DNA from: Brenneria goodwinii
Lineage (GTDB): Bacteria > Pseudomonadota > Gammaproteobacteria > Enterobacterales > Enterobacteriaceae
DNA length: 64,000 nt
NCBI RefSeq assembly: GCF_002291445.1
Contig: NZ_CP014137.1
Span: 2,108,001-2,172,000 of the forward strand
Direction of reading: 5' to 3'
In this document: one piece after another, positions 8,839 to 18,458 of the stretch
How the letters are laid out: each line of letters begins with the position of its first letter
How positions within the stretch are numbered: position 1 is the first letter of the stretch
Translations under genes and position numbers: made by a program
The notes under the pieces: generated by a model
Seen by the model: only the letters and a program-made list of their open reading frames with translations
Told to the model about the DNA's origin: nothing
The model's database searches: none

Positions 8839-9801
8839 ATGGGTACCGTTAAACACCACAAGTTATTGATTCTGGGTTCAGGCCCGGCCGGTTACACAGC
8901 CGCGGTTTACGCTGCTCGAGCCAATTTAAATCCGGTGCTCATTACCGGGATGGAAAAAGGCGGTCAGTTGACGACCACCACCGAAGTGGAGAATTGGCCT
9001 GGCGACGCAGAAGATTTAACCGGCCCGCTGTTGATGGAACGCATGCATGCCCATGCGGAGAAATTCAATACCGAAATCATATTCGACTATATCCAGCGTG
9101 TTGATTTGCAAACTCGTCCGTTCCGTCTATTTGGCGATAGCGATGAATACACCTGCGACGCCTTGATTATCGCAACCGGCGCATCCGCCCGTTATTTAGG
9201 CCTGCCTTCCGAAGAAGCGTTTAAGGGTAAAGGCGTGTCCGCCTGCGCCACCTGTGACGGATTCTTTTACCGCCAGCAAAAAGTTGCCGTGGTCGGCGGG
9301 GGGAACACCGCCGTTGAAGAAGCGTTGTATCTATCCAACATTGCGGCCGAAGTCCATTTAATCCATCGCCGCGATAGCTTCCGTTCGGAAAAAATCCTGA
9401 TCGACCGACTGATGGATAAAGTGAAAAACGGCAATATTATTCTGCACACCGACCGTACGCTTGATGAAGTCCTCGGTGATGAGATGGGCGTAACCGGCGT
9501 GCGCCTGCGCAACACCCGGACCGATGCCACCGAAGAGCTGGAACTGGCCGGCGTATTCATCGCTATCGGCCATAGCCCCAACACCGCCGTCTTCGGCGAT
9601 CAGCTCGAACTGGAAAATGGCTACATCAAAGTGCAATCCGGCATTCATGGCAATGCGACCCAGACCAGCATTCCCGGCGTCTTTGCCGCCGGCGATGTAA
9701 TGGATCACATTTATCGTCAGGCCATTACCTCGGCCGGTACCGGCTGTATGGCCGCTCTTGATGCCGAACGTTATCTGGACGGATTAGCGCCCGCCAAATA
9801 A
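8839..9801 (+). CDS. trxB: Thioredoxin reductase
   Basis: FAD enzyme that uses NADPH to reduce thioredoxin in the cytoplasm. The 320 residues run collinear with E. coli TrxB. The FAD-binding GSGPAGYTAAVYAARA is at about 12-27. The redox-active CATC, in GVSACATCDGFFYR, is near 136-139. The NADPH-binding GGGNTAVEEALYLS and the C-terminal FAD motif GVFAAGDVMDHIYRQA are intact. It lies between lrp and cydDC, as in E. coli. An inverted repeat that may terminate it follows 10 bases after the stop. Confidence 0.98.
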   Translation: MGTVKHHKLLILGSGPAGYTAAVYAARANLNPVLITGMEKGGQLTTTTEVENWPGDAEDLTGPLLMERMHAHAEKFNTEIIFDYIQRVDLQTRPFRLFGDSDEYTCDALIIATGASARYLGLPSEEAFKGKGVSACATCDGFFYRQQKVAVVGGGNTAVEEALYLSNIAAEVHLIHRRDSFRSEKILIDRLMDKVKNGNIILHTDRTLDEVLGDEMGVTGVRLRNTRTDATEELELAGVFIAIGHSPNTAVFGDQLELENGYIKVQSGIHGNATQTSIPGVFAAGDVMDHIYRQAITSAGTGCMAALDAERYLDGLAPAK

Positions 9802-9811
9802 TGCCGCTTCG

Positions 9812-9842
9812 CCATTCGGGTTCAGACCATCGTCCCGAATGG
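9812..9842 (+). terminator. Candidate trxB terminator
   Basis: CCATTCGGG and CCCGAATGG form a 9-base stem with a 13-base loop directly after trxB. The downstream TTATTCCCTCCTT is only moderately T-rich, so this is a probable rather than certain terminator. Confidence 0.55.
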
Positions 9843-10020
9843 TTATTCCCTCCTTAAACCACGCAAAAATTGATCATCTCCCGCCTTTTCGTTTGCAGAG
9901 CGCATTTGTCGAGGTAACATGGCGGCATTCTGCGCATTGGCGGACAGGGTTGTTAAATGACGGTTATATAAGCGTTATTTTCTGTCGACAATTCCCCTTC
10001 TGAAAACGAACTGGCATCCG

Positions 10021-11787
10021 ATGAAAAAAAACCGACAGCAAGAACTCACTCACTGGCTAAAGCAACAAAGCAAGCTGGCCCAACGCTGGTTGCGGCTCTC
10101 ACTGTTACTCGGTTTCCTGAGTGGGATACTGATTGTCGCGCAGGCATGGCTATTAGCGTCTCTATTGCATGCCTTGATTATTGAGCACACGCCGCGTGAT
10201 ACCCTGATTTCATCCTTCCTGCTGCTTATCGCCACTTTTGTCTTGCGGGCGCTAAACAGTCTGCTGCGCGAACAAGTCGGCTTTATGTGCGGGAAAGCCA
10301 TGCGCCAGCAAATCCGCAAATTGGTCTTAGACCGACTGCAACAATTAGGTCCGGCTTGGATCCAGGGGAAACCCGCTGGAAGCTGGGCCACGATGATCCT
10401 GGAACAGATTGAAGACATGCAGGATTACTATTCCCGCTATCTCCCGCAGATGTATCTTGCGGCCTTAATTCCGCTGCTTATTCTGGTCGCGATCTTTCCG
10501 ATCAACTGGGCCGCGGGTCTTATCCTGCTGTTGACCGCCCCGCTGATCCCTCTCTTTATGGCGCTGGTCGGCATGGGCGCGGCCGATGCCAACCGCCGTA
10601 ATTTCCTGGCGCTGGCGCGCCTGAGCGGCCATTTTCTCGATAGGCTGCGCGGATTAGAGACTCTGCGGCTGTTCAATCGCGGCCGCGCCGAGACGCAGCA
10701 GATCAGCAACGCGTCCGAAGATTTCCGTAGCCGCACCATGGAAGTCCTGCGGATGGCTTTTCTTTCTTCCGGCGTGCTGGAATTTTTCGCCTCGATTTCT
10801 ATTGCCGTGGTCGCCGTTTACTTTGGTTTTTCCTATCTCGGGGAACTGAATTTCGGCCATTACGGCGTTGGCGTAACGCTATTTGCCGGATTTTTGGTGT
10901 TGATCCTGGCGCCTGAGTTTTTTCAACCGCTGCGCGATTTAGGCACGTTTTATCACGCTAAGGCCCAGGCCGTTGGCGCCGCAGAGGCGCTGGTGACCTT
11001 TCTGGCGGCGGAAGGCGAAACGGTCGGTTTTGGCGAACGTGAATTCAACCGTGATGACGCCATTGAAATTCAGGCCACCGATCTGGTCATTATGGCGCCT
11101 AACGGCACCCCATTGACCCAGCCGCTGACGTTCGCCGTGGGCGCCGGCGAACGCATCGCGCTGGTTGGCGTTAGCGGTGCCGGGAAGAGCTCTTTACTGA
11201 ATGTGCTGCTGGGTTTTCTGCCTTATCGTGGCTCTCTGACCGTTAATGGCTTTGAGTTGAATACGCTGTCTCCGGAATCATGGCGACGACAGTTAAGCTG
11301 GGTAGGACAAAATCCTCATCTGCCTGAGCAAAGCCTGCGAGCCAACATTTTATTGGGAAAACCGCAGGCGACGGAGGATGAGTTACAGCAGGCCGTTGAA
11401 CGGGCTTACGTGCACGAATTTCTACCTCAACTGCCACAGGGGCTGGATACGCTTATCGGCGACAGCGCGGCGCGTCTCTCTGTCGGTCAGGCTCAGCGTA
11501 TTGCGGTCGCCCGTGCGCTTATCAAGCCGTGCAATCTGTTGCTGCTTGACGAGCCCGCCGCCAGTCTGGACGCCAACAGCGAGCAACGAATAATGACAGC
11601 ATTAAACGATGCGGCGCGTCAGCAAACAACGCTGCTAGTTACCCATCAATTGCATGACACCACCGATTACGACGCCATTTGGGTAATGGAGAACGGCCGG
11701 TTGGTGCAACAGGGAAACTATCAGACGCTCAGCGCGCAGCCTGGTGCTTTTGCTGCGTTGATGGCCCAACGTCAGGGAGAGCTGTGA
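10021..11787 (+). CDS. cydD: Glutathione/cysteine ABC exporter subunit CydD
   Basis: One half of the heterodimeric inner-membrane exporter CydDC. It exports cysteine and glutathione or moves heme compounds, and it is needed to assemble cytochrome bd. The 588 residues equal E. coli CydD in length. A six-helix membrane domain fills about 20-320, with the family stretch PLIPLFMALVGMGAADANRR. The nucleotide-binding domain has Walker A GVSGAGKSS near 384, signature LSVGQAQRIAVARAL near 486 and Walker B LLLLDEPAAS near 505. The stop is one base before the cydC start, so translation is probably coupled. Confidence 0.96.
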   Translation: MKKNRQQELTHWLKQQSKLAQRWLRLSLLLGFLSGILIVAQAWLLASLLHALIIEHTPRDTLISSFLLLIATFVLRALNSLLREQVGFMCGKAMRQQIRKLVLDRLQQLGPAWIQGKPAGSWATMILEQIEDMQDYYSRYLPQMYLAALIPLLILVAIFPINWAAGLILLLTAPLIPLFMALVGMGAADANRRNFLALARLSGHFLDRLRGLETLRLFNRGRAETQQISNASEDFRSRTMEVLRMAFLSSGVLEFFASISIAVVAVYFGFSYLGELNFGHYGVGVTLFAGFLVLILAPEFFQPLRDLGTFYHAKAQAVGAAEALVTFLAAEGETVGFGEREFNRDDAIEIQATDLVIMAPNGTPLTQPLTFAVGAGERIALVGVSGAGKSSLLNVLLGFLPYRGSLTVNGFELNTLSPESWRRQLSWVGQNPHLPEQSLRANILLGKPQATEDELQQAVERAYVHEFLPQLPQGLDTLIGDSAARLSVGQAQRIAVARALIKPCNLLLLDEPAASLDANSEQRIMTALNDAARQQTTLLVTHQLHDTTDYDAIWVMENGRLVQQGNYQTLSAQPGAFAALMAQRQGEL

Positions 11788-11788
11788 G

Positions 11789-13528
11789 ATGTCCAAGATA
11801 AAAACGATGCAGGTTTTAAAACCCTTTCTGCTGCTATACCGCCGTCATATCTGGCGTCTGAGTCTGGGCATCATTCTGGCGATAGTGACGCTGCTGGCCA
11901 GTATCGGGCTGCTTATGCTGTCCGGTTGGTTTCTGGCGGGCGCGGCGTTGGCCGGTATCGCCGGATTATATACATTTAACTATATGCTGCCCGCCGCCGG
12001 CGTGAGAGGCGCTGCCATTGCCCGTACCGCCAGCCGCTATGCGGAAAGGCTGGTCAGCCACGATGCGACATTCCGCGTGTTGCAACACCTGCGCGTATTT
12101 ACCTTTTCACGCATTTTACCTCTGTCGCCCGGCGGAATCGCCCGGTTTCGCCAGGCGGAGTTGCTGAACAGGCTGGTTGCCGATGTTGATACGCTGGACC
12201 ATTTGTACCTGCGTGTTATTTCGCCGATTGTCAGCGCATTGCTGGTCATTCTGATCGTGACCTATGGCCTTAGTTGGCTGGACGTTTCGCTGGCGCTAAC
12301 CTTGTGCGCCATTATGCTGGCGCTGTTACTGCTTTTACCGGTGATATTTTATCGGGCGGGTCAGCCTATTGGGCAGGATCTCACGGCATTACGGGCGCAA
12401 TACCGCCTTCAACTGACAACCTGGCTACAGGGACAGGCGGAGTTGACCGTCTTTGGCGCATTGTCAGCGTCGCGACGGCAATTGGCGCAGCTTGAGACGC
12501 GCTGGCTGACGCGCCAACGGCAGCAGACCAATCTAACGGGACAATCCCAAGCGCTGATGCTGCTGTGCAGCGGCGTGACGGTCACACTGATATTATGGCT
12601 GGCGGCGGCGGGTATCGGCGGCGACGCGCAGCCCGGAGCATTGATCGCCCTGTTTGTCTTCGCCACCCTGGCGGCGTTTGAAGCACTGGCGCCGGTCACC
12701 GGCGCGTTCCAACATATGGGGCAGGTAATCGCTTCCGCCGCCCGCATCGACCAGATTATCCGCCAACCGGCCGAAGTAACCTTCCCCGAACAGGGTCCGG
12801 CGATATCGCCGGCAGCGTCGCTTGATTTCAATAACGTGAGTTTTACCTATCCGGACCAGCCATTAGCGGTACTGAAAGATATTTCGCTGAGTATCCGCGC
12901 CGGTGAACATCTGGCGTTGCTTGGTCGGACAGGCTGCGGTAAATCAACCCTACTGCAATTGCTTACCCGCGCATGGGATTGTAAGCAAGGCGATATAACG
13001 TTGAGCGGACATCCGCTAGGCGCATGGCGTGAAGATGCGTTACGCAGCATGATGAGCGTCGTACCGCAGCGTGTGCATATTTTTAGCGCCACGCTGCGTG
13101 ATAACCTGTTGCTGGCCGCGCCTGACGCGCGTGACGAACAATTTGTGACAGTGTTACAACAAGTGGGATTGGACAAATTACTGGAAAATGAAGGACTGAA
13201 TGCCTGGTTGGGCGAAGGCGGCCGTCAACTCTCCGGCGGCGAACAGCGCCGTATCGGCCTGGCACGGGCATTGTTGCACTCCGCCCCGCTGGTGTTGCTG
13301 GATGAGCCAACCGAAGGATTGGATGCAGAAACCGAACAACGTATCTTGCGATTATTGCGCCGTCACTGTGAAGGAAAAACGCTGATTGTGATTACTCATC
13401 GGCTATATGAGTTAGAATCAATGGACCGTATTTGCGTTATGGACGGCGGGCAGATCGTCGAACAGGGAAATCATCAGACATTGATGGCGTTGCAGGGGCG
13501 CTACTGGCAGTTTCACCAACACGTTTAA
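11789..13528 (+). CDS. cydC: Glutathione/cysteine ABC exporter subunit CydC
   Basis: Partner of CydD. The 579 residues carry an N-terminal membrane domain (MLSGWFLAGAALAGIAGLYT, then ERLVSHDATFRVLQHLR near 85-101) and an ATPase domain. Walker A GRTGCGKST lies near 378, signature LSGGEQRRIGLARAL near 481 and Walker B APLVLLDEPTEGLD after it. The ATG at 11789 is one base past the cydD stop. A second ATG at 11807 (MQVLKPFLLLY) would fit the E. coli N-terminus better, so the true start may be six codons later. The cydDC-aat-infA order is conserved. Confidence 0.95.
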   Translation: MSKIKTMQVLKPFLLLYRRHIWRLSLGIILAIVTLLASIGLLMLSGWFLAGAALAGIAGLYTFNYMLPAAGVRGAAIARTASRYAERLVSHDATFRVLQHLRVFTFSRILPLSPGGIARFRQAELLNRLVADVDTLDHLYLRVISPIVSALLVILIVTYGLSWLDVSLALTLCAIMLALLLLLPVIFYRAGQPIGQDLTALRAQYRLQLTTWLQGQAELTVFGALSASRRQLAQLETRWLTRQRQQTNLTGQSQALMLLCSGVTVTLILWLAAAGIGGDAQPGALIALFVFATLAAFEALAPVTGAFQHMGQVIASAARIDQIIRQPAEVTFPEQGPAISPAASLDFNNVSFTYPDQPLAVLKDISLSIRAGEHLALLGRTGCGKSTLLQLLTRAWDCKQGDITLSGHPLGAWREDALRSMMSVVPQRVHIFSATLRDNLLLAAPDARDEQFVTVLQQVGLDKLLENEGLNAWLGEGGRQLSGGEQRRIGLARALLHSAPLVLLDEPTEGLDAETEQRILRLLRRHCEGKTLIVITHRLYELESMDRICVMDGGQIVEQGNHQTLMALQGRYWQFHQHV

Positions 13529-13720
13529 ACATGTTGAGGCCTATCAGTGCAGGCCGCGTTTGATGATAAACCTTCGCAGCCACGCTCATCCTGGCGAAAA
13601 CGGGGCGCCGCCGGCAAAGTGCGTTGATATCAGAAAAGGCCGGTACGGGCATAACGAATAGGGAAGCGAAATAGATGAACCAGCCCAAAGCAGGCTCTTA
13701 CTGACTGGTAGTGGGATATT

Positions 13721-14425
13721 ATGCAACTATATCAGCTTTCTTCCGACTCGCTGCGCTTTCCCGACCCGATTCATGCGTTGGACGAACCGAACGGACTACT
13801 GGCGGTAGGCGGCGATCTTTCGCCGGCCCGCCTGAGAGCAGCCTATCGACAGGGAATATTTCCCTGGTATTCTCCCGGCGAACCCATTTTATGGTGGTCG
13901 CCCAACCCACGCGCGGTATTGTTTCCAAATGAATTCCATATCAGCCGCAGCATGAAGAAATTCCTGCGCAGACAGGATTTTCAGGTCACGATCAATGATT
14001 CGTTTAATGACGTTATTGGCGCTTGTGCCGACGAACGCGAGGGCGGAACCTGGATCACGCCGGAAATTATCCGGGCTTATAGTGAACTTCATCAGTCAGG
14101 ACAAGCACATTCCGTCGAAGTGTGGCAGAATGGCACGCTTGTCGGCGGGCTATACGGCATTTCGCAAGGTAGATTGTTTTGCGGCGAGTCAATGTTTAGC
14201 CGTACCGATAATGCATCTAAATATGCGCTGCTGACATTTCAACAGCATTTTATTCGTCATGGCGGCTATTTGATCGATTGCCAGGTGCTGAACGCACATA
14301 CCGCTTCATTAGGCGTGCGCGAAATTCCCCGCGATCGCTTTTTACAGTTTCTTTTTCAGTTTCGGGATGACCCGGTGGCTGATAGCTGTTGGCTGCCGCA
14401 AACCCTGACGCAACCACAGCAATAA
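13721..14425 (+). CDS. aat: Leucyl/phenylalanyl-tRNA--protein transferase
   Basis: N-end rule enzyme that transfers Leu or Phe from aminoacyl-tRNA to proteins with N-terminal Arg or Lys, marking them for ClpS and ClpAP. The 234 residues match the E. coli enzyme in length and carry the family stretches FPDPIHALDEPNGLLAVGG, GIFPWYSPGEPILWWSPNPR and GGLYGISQGRLFCGESMFSR. ClpS and ClpA, the readers of this signal, are encoded 0.5-3 kb downstream on the other strand. Confidence 0.96.
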   Translation: MQLYQLSSDSLRFPDPIHALDEPNGLLAVGGDLSPARLRAAYRQGIFPWYSPGEPILWWSPNPRAVLFPNEFHISRSMKKFLRRQDFQVTINDSFNDVIGACADEREGGTWITPEIIRAYSELHQSGQAHSVEVWQNGTLVGGLYGISQGRLFCGESMFSRTDNASKYALLTFQQHFIRHGGYLIDCQVLNAHTASLGVREIPRDRFLQFLFQFRDDPVADSCWLPQTLTQPQQ

Positions 14426-14541
14426 TAGATGGCCGTCGTTTATAAATAATAATCAGTTTATGAACGCGCCTTTACATAATGCGGGTTTTTCGGCATTATC
14501 TTGCCGGTTAAAAACAAAGGTAGTTAAACCTAGAGGATTCG

Positions 14542-14760
14542 ATGGCCAAAGAAGACAATATTGAAATGCAAGGCACCGTGCTTGATACGCTGCCCAATAC
14601 CATGTTCCGCGTTGAATTGGAAAACGGGCACGTGGTTACCGCTCATATCTCCGGTAAAATGCGTAAAAACTATATCCGCATCCTGACGGGTGACAAAGTC
14701 ACTGTAGAGCTGACCCCGTACGACCTGAGCAAAGGCCGCATTGTCTTCCGTAGCCGTTAA
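14542..14760 (+). CDS. infA: Translation initiation factor IF-1
   Basis: Essential single-domain OB-fold protein that occupies the ribosomal A site during initiation. The 72 residues are almost identical to E. coli IF-1 (MAKEDNIEMQGTVLDTLPNT, ending GRIVFRSR). An AGAGGAT ribosome site precedes the ATG. A GC-rich hairpin terminator follows the stop. Confidence 0.98.
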   Translation: MAKEDNIEMQGTVLDTLPNTMFRVELENGHVVTAHISGKMRKNYIRILTGDKVTVELTPYDLSKGRIVFRSR

Positions 14761-14816
14761 CCGGTTCGCCCATCGCTGACGGACAACAGCGATTCCCGAG
14801 GATGTTTCACCTCCGC

Positions 14817-14846
14817 AGCCCTTTCCGTTACCGGCAAGGGCTTTTG
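14817..14846 (+). terminator. infA terminator
   Basis: AGCCCTT and AAGGGCT pair across a 12-base loop, followed directly by TTTTGTG, about 55 bases after the infA stop. Confidence 0.7.
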
Positions 14847-14895
14847 TGCTTACGGTTACCGGCAGGATATTAAAAAAAGCGTCAACAACACAAAG

Positions 14896-14928
14896 AAAAA
14901 GGGTGATGCTCAGGCATCACCCTTTTTT
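14896..14928 (-). terminator. clpA terminator (bidirectional)
   Basis: A 9-base stem GGGTGATGC / GCATCACCC with loop TCAG has A5 on its left and T6 on its right. It therefore serves clpA on the reverse strand and can back up infA on the forward strand. Confidence 0.85.
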
Positions 14929-14948
14929 ATCATCACCGGTTTTAAGGA

Positions 14949-17225
14949 TTAGTGGACAGCACCTTCCGTTTTACGCTTCTGCGCGCTCTGGAAACCATAC
15001 GTCAGTTGCTGCGCCTCTTTATCCAGCTCGACCTTGACAGAGCCCCCATCCACTAATAAACCAAACAGCAGTTCATTCGCTAACGGTTTTTTCAGGTTTT
15101 CCTGCATCACTCTCGCCATAGGACGCGCGCCCATCGCTTTGTCGTATCCTTTCTCGGCCAGCCAGTCGCGCGCTTCATCGCTAACCTCCAGCGACACGCC
15201 CTTCGCATCCAACTGCGCCTGTAGCTCAACGATGAATTTATCCACTACCAACTGAATAACTTCCGCTGACAGGTGGTTGAACCAGATGATGCCGTCAAGA
15301 CGGTTACGGAATTCCGGCGTAAACACCTTCTTGATCTCTTCCATCGCATCAGTGCTGTTATCCTGCTGGATAATGCCGATAGAATTGCGCTGGGTTTCCC
15401 GTACGCCGGCGTTGGTCGTCATCACCACGATCACGTTGCGGAAATCGGCTTTACGGCCGTTGTTGTCCGTCAGCGTACCGTTATCCATCACCTGCAACAG
15501 CAGGTTAAAGACATCGGGATGCGCCTTCTCGATTTCATCAAGCAACAGCACCGAGTGTGGATGCTTGATCACCGCATCCGTCAGCAGGCCGCCCTGATCG
15601 TAACCGACATAGCCCGGAGGCGCGCCGATCAAACGGCTAACGGTGTGGCGCTCCATATACTCGGACATATCGAAACGCAGCAGCTCAATATCCAACGCTT
15701 TAGCCAGTTGCAGCGTAACTTCCGTTTTACCGACGCCAGTCGGCCCGGCAAACAGGAAAGACCCAACGGGTTTGCGCTCCTGCCCTAACCCTGCCCGGCT
15801 CATCTTGATTGATTCAGACAGCGCTTCAATCGCCTTGTCCTGACCAAACACCAGCATTTTCAGACGATCGCTCAGATTTTTCAGCACGTCACGATCGCTG
15901 GCTGACACCGTCTTTTCGGGAATACGGGCGATACGCGCCACCACAGACTCGATATCCGCCACGTTAACCGTCTTCTTACGCTTGCTGATTGGCACCAGAC
16001 GGCTACGCGCCCCCGCTTCATCGATGACATCAATCGCTTTGTCCGGCAGATGACGATCGTTGATGTATTTCACGGCCAGCTCAACGGCGGCGCGCACCGC
16101 TTTCGCCGTATAGCGAACATCATGATGCGCTTCATATTTCGGTTTCAGCCCGTTAAGGATCTGTACCGTTTCTTCCACGCTGGGTTCAGTGATATCAATT
16201 TTCTGGAAACGACGCGCCAACGCCCGATCCTTTTCAAAAATATTGCTGAACTCCTGGTAGGTTGTTGAACCGATAACGCGGATCTTGCCGCTGGATAACA
16301 ACGGTTTAATCAGGTTGGCCGCATCGACCTGACCGCCGGAAGCCGCACCCGCGCCGATGATGGTGTGAATTTCATCGATGAACAGGATACTGCTCTGATC
16401 CTGCTCAAGTTGCTTTAGCAGCGCCTTGAATCGTTTTTCAAAATCGCCCCGGTATTTTGTACCGGCCAGCAAAGAACCGATATCCAGAGAATACAGCGTA
16501 CAATCCGCCATCACTTCCGGCACGTCGCCCTGCACAATACGCCAGGCAAGCCCTTCGGCAATCGCCGTTTTACCAACGCCTGATTCCCCAACCAGCAGCG
16601 GGTTGTTCTTACGGCGACGACACAGCACCTGAATGGTTCGTTCCAGTTCTTTATCCCGGCCAATAAGTGGGTCAATACCGCCAACGCGTGCAAGTTGATT
16701 CAGATTGGTGGTGAAGTTTTCCATACGGTCTTCCCCTCCGGTCTGCTCTTCATTGACTGGATTTTCCGGGTTTGGCGCTTGCCCGGACTCTTCTTTACGC
16801 GTTCCGTGCGAAATAAAATTCACCACGTCCAGACGACTTACATCATGTTTGCGTAGCAAGTACGCTGCCTGAGATTCCTGTTCGCTGAAAATGGCAACCA
16901 GCACATTCGCGCCTGAAACTTCACTGCGTCCTGATGACTGGACATGAAAAACCGCACGCTGCAACACGCGCTGGAAGCTGAGCGTCGGCTGTGTTTCCCG
17001 CTCTTCATCACCCTGCGGCAGCGTTGGCGTGGTTTGTTCAATAAAAGTTTCAAGCTCCTGGCGCAGCGCGGCTAAATCCACCGTGCAGGCTTCCAGTGCT
17101 TCACGGGCGGCCGGATTACTGAGCAGAGCCAACAACAAATGCTCCACGGTCATAAACTCGTGTCGGTGCTCACGCGCTCTGGCGAAAGCCATGTTGAGAC
17201 TGAGTTCCAGTTCTTGATTGAGCAT
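14949..17225 (-). CDS. clpA: ATP-dependent Clp protease ATP-binding subunit ClpA
   Basis: Hexameric AAA+ unfoldase that feeds ClpS-delivered and other substrates into ClpP. From the ATG giving MLNQELELSLNMAFARAREH the product is 758 residues, exactly the E. coli length; the in-frame upstream codons are not family-like. The N-domain is about 1-145, D1 Walker A GESGVGKT near 213, and D2 Walker A GPTGVGKTE near 493. The ClpP-docking loop reads NSIGIIQQDNS; E. coli has IGL here, so the last residue of the tripeptide differs. clpS lies 29 bases upstream on the same strand. Confidence 0.97.
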   Translation of the reverse strand: MLNQELELSLNMAFARAREHRHEFMTVEHLLLALLSNPAAREALEACTVDLAALRQELETFIEQTTPTLPQGDEERETQPTLSFQRVLQRAVFHVQSSGRSEVSGANVLVAIFSEQESQAAYLLRKHDVSRLDVVNFISHGTRKEESGQAPNPENPVNEEQTGGEDRMENFTTNLNQLARVGGIDPLIGRDKELERTIQVLCRRRKNNPLLVGESGVGKTAIAEGLAWRIVQGDVPEVMADCTLYSLDIGSLLAGTKYRGDFEKRFKALLKQLEQDQSSILFIDEIHTIIGAGAASGGQVDAANLIKPLLSSGKIRVIGSTTYQEFSNIFEKDRALARRFQKIDITEPSVEETVQILNGLKPKYEAHHDVRYTAKAVRAAVELAVKYINDRHLPDKAIDVIDEAGARSRLVPISKRKKTVNVADIESVVARIARIPEKTVSASDRDVLKNLSDRLKMLVFGQDKAIEALSESIKMSRAGLGQERKPVGSFLFAGPTGVGKTEVTLQLAKALDIELLRFDMSEYMERHTVSRLIGAPPGYVGYDQGGLLTDAVIKHPHSVLLLDEIEKAHPDVFNLLLQVMDNGTLTDNNGRKADFRNVIVVMTTNAGVRETQRNSIGIIQQDNSTDAMEEIKKVFTPEFRNRLDGIIWFNHLSAEVIQLVVDKFIVELQAQLDAKGVSLEVSDEARDWLAEKGYDKAMGARPMARVMQENLKKPLANELLFGLLVDGGSVKVELDKEAQQLTYGFQSAQKRKTEGAVH

Positions 17226-17254
17226 AGGCACCTCCCCCAATAAATTGCCTGACT

Positions 17255-17575
17255 TCAGGCTTTTTCCAGCGTGCAGAGCAACGGGTGCTCATTTTCTCTG
17301 GCATAACGATTTACTTGTACAACTTTGGTCTCAGCCACTTCAGCGCTGAATACACCACAGATCGCCTTTCCCTGATAATGAACCGTCAACATCAGTTGCG
17401 TTGCACGTTCGATATCATAAGAAAAGAACTTTTGCAGAACGTCAATAACAAATTCCATCGGCGTGTAATCATCGTTGTTCAACAACACTTTATACATTGA
17501 TGGTGGTTGCAGCTTTTCTTTGTGTTGATCTGCAGTCAGGTTCTCTGATTGTGTCCACGTATTGTTGTTTCCCAT
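17255..17575 (-). CDS. clpS: ClpAP adaptor ClpS (N-recognin)
   Basis: Adaptor that binds N-degron residues (Leu, Phe, Trp, Tyr) and hands the substrate to ClpA. The 106 residues match E. coli ClpS. A flexible N-terminal tail (about 1-25) is followed by YKVLLNNDDYTPMEFVIDVL, which contains the N-degron pocket NDDYTPMEF, and the conserved VHYQGKAICGVFSAEVAETK. It lies immediately upstream of clpA and diverges from cspD. Confidence 0.97.
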   Translation of the reverse strand: MGNNNTWTQSENLTADQHKEKLQPPSMYKVLLNNDDYTPMEFVIDVLQKFFSYDIERATQLMLTVHYQGKAICGVFSAEVAETKVVQVNRYARENEHPLLCTLEKA

Positions 17576-17923
17576 TGTCTGTCCACGTCATCTGAATATG
17601 ATCGTACTTAATGGTATTTACAGTACCACGTCTGCTTTTTATTTTACCATCCGGCGGCCAAAATCATCGCCCGGAAAGCAGGGCTTCCCCCTTCCTCATC
17701 CCTCGAATTTACTAAGCAACGCTGAACGAAAGCCGCCAATAGCGTTATCTGCATCAAATTTTGACAAACTGGCGCGAACCTTAAATCTGGATCGCTTGAC
17801 GCCAGGATCGATTTCACTAAAGTGTAGTGTTGAATTGATGAGGTTTTAATCAATTCTTGTTCATCTTAACCAAATAACCTCGCCTTACTTTTATAAAAAT
17901 ACTCTTGCGTAAGGATGTCATGC
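17576..17923. promoter_or_regulatory. clpS-cspD divergent intergenic region
   Basis: The 348 bases hold no gene I can support. The clpS and cspD promoters must lie here, but I can name no motif. The AAGGA at 17911-17915 is the cspD ribosome site and decides the start codon at 17924 (8-base spacing). Confidence 0.5.
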
Positions 17924-18148
17924 ATGGAGACAGGTACTGTTAAATGGTTCAATAACGCCAAAGGTTTTGGTTTTATCTGTCCTGAAGGGGGCGGTGAAGA
18001 TATCTTCGTTCACTACTCAACGATTCAAATGGACGGATACCGAACGCTGAAGGCTGGACAGGTTGTCAGGTTTGATGTTCACCAAGGACCGAAGGGGAAT
18101 CATGCAAGTCTGATCGTGCCACTGGCCAGTGAAGAAACCGTTGCCTGA
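17924..18148 (+). CDS. cspD: Cold-shock-like protein CspD
   Basis: Single cold-shock domain protein that binds single-stranded DNA and RNA and inhibits replication in stationary phase in E. coli. From METGTVKWFNNAKGFGFICP it is 74 residues, as in E. coli. RNP1 (KGFGFI) and RNP2-like (DIFVHYS) motifs are present. Adjacent ATGs at 17915 and 17924 are in frame, and the Shine-Dalgarno spacing favours the second. Its position next to clpS is conserved in enterobacteria; macAB, which follow in E. coli, are missing. Confidence 0.96.
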   Translation: METGTVKWFNNAKGFGFICPEGGGEDIFVHYSTIQMDGYRTLKAGQVVRFDVHQGPKGNHASLIVPLASEETVA

Positions 18149-18199
18149 CACATACTGTCTGTTCTTTGCCCCAAAACCTCTTACCCTCATACAGGTAAT

Positions 18200-18236
18200 A
18201 TAAAATGCTGGTCTCAATGGCCGGCATTTTATTTTT
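18200..18236 (+). terminator. cspD terminator
   Basis: ATAAAATGC and GCATTTTAT (extended by TGG/CCG with one wobble) form a hairpin followed by ATTTTTCC, about 50 bases past the cspD stop. Confidence 0.75.
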
Positions 18237-18458
18237 CCGATCCTGACAAAACCTGCTCTACAACAATCTGGGGGCGGTGAAAAATAAATCAAGCGTCAAA
18301 TAGCAAAGCATTGACAAAATTGTCGTTCACAACGCCGTTTCCAAACCCGGCCATCTTCTGAAATCCATTCTCTGATAATTTTAGTACAGACAGACAAACC
18401 GAACGGGCATAACGAGGGGAACAGCCTGACAGCAGATGATACGGATAAGGGATGCGGC

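Noticed and set aside
14761..14948. Search for tRNA serW
   Set aside because: No cloverleaf or T-loop on either strand; only two terminator hairpins are present.
15273..15788. 171-residue forward frame in clpA
   Set aside because: Antisense to ClpA D2, which is fully conserved.
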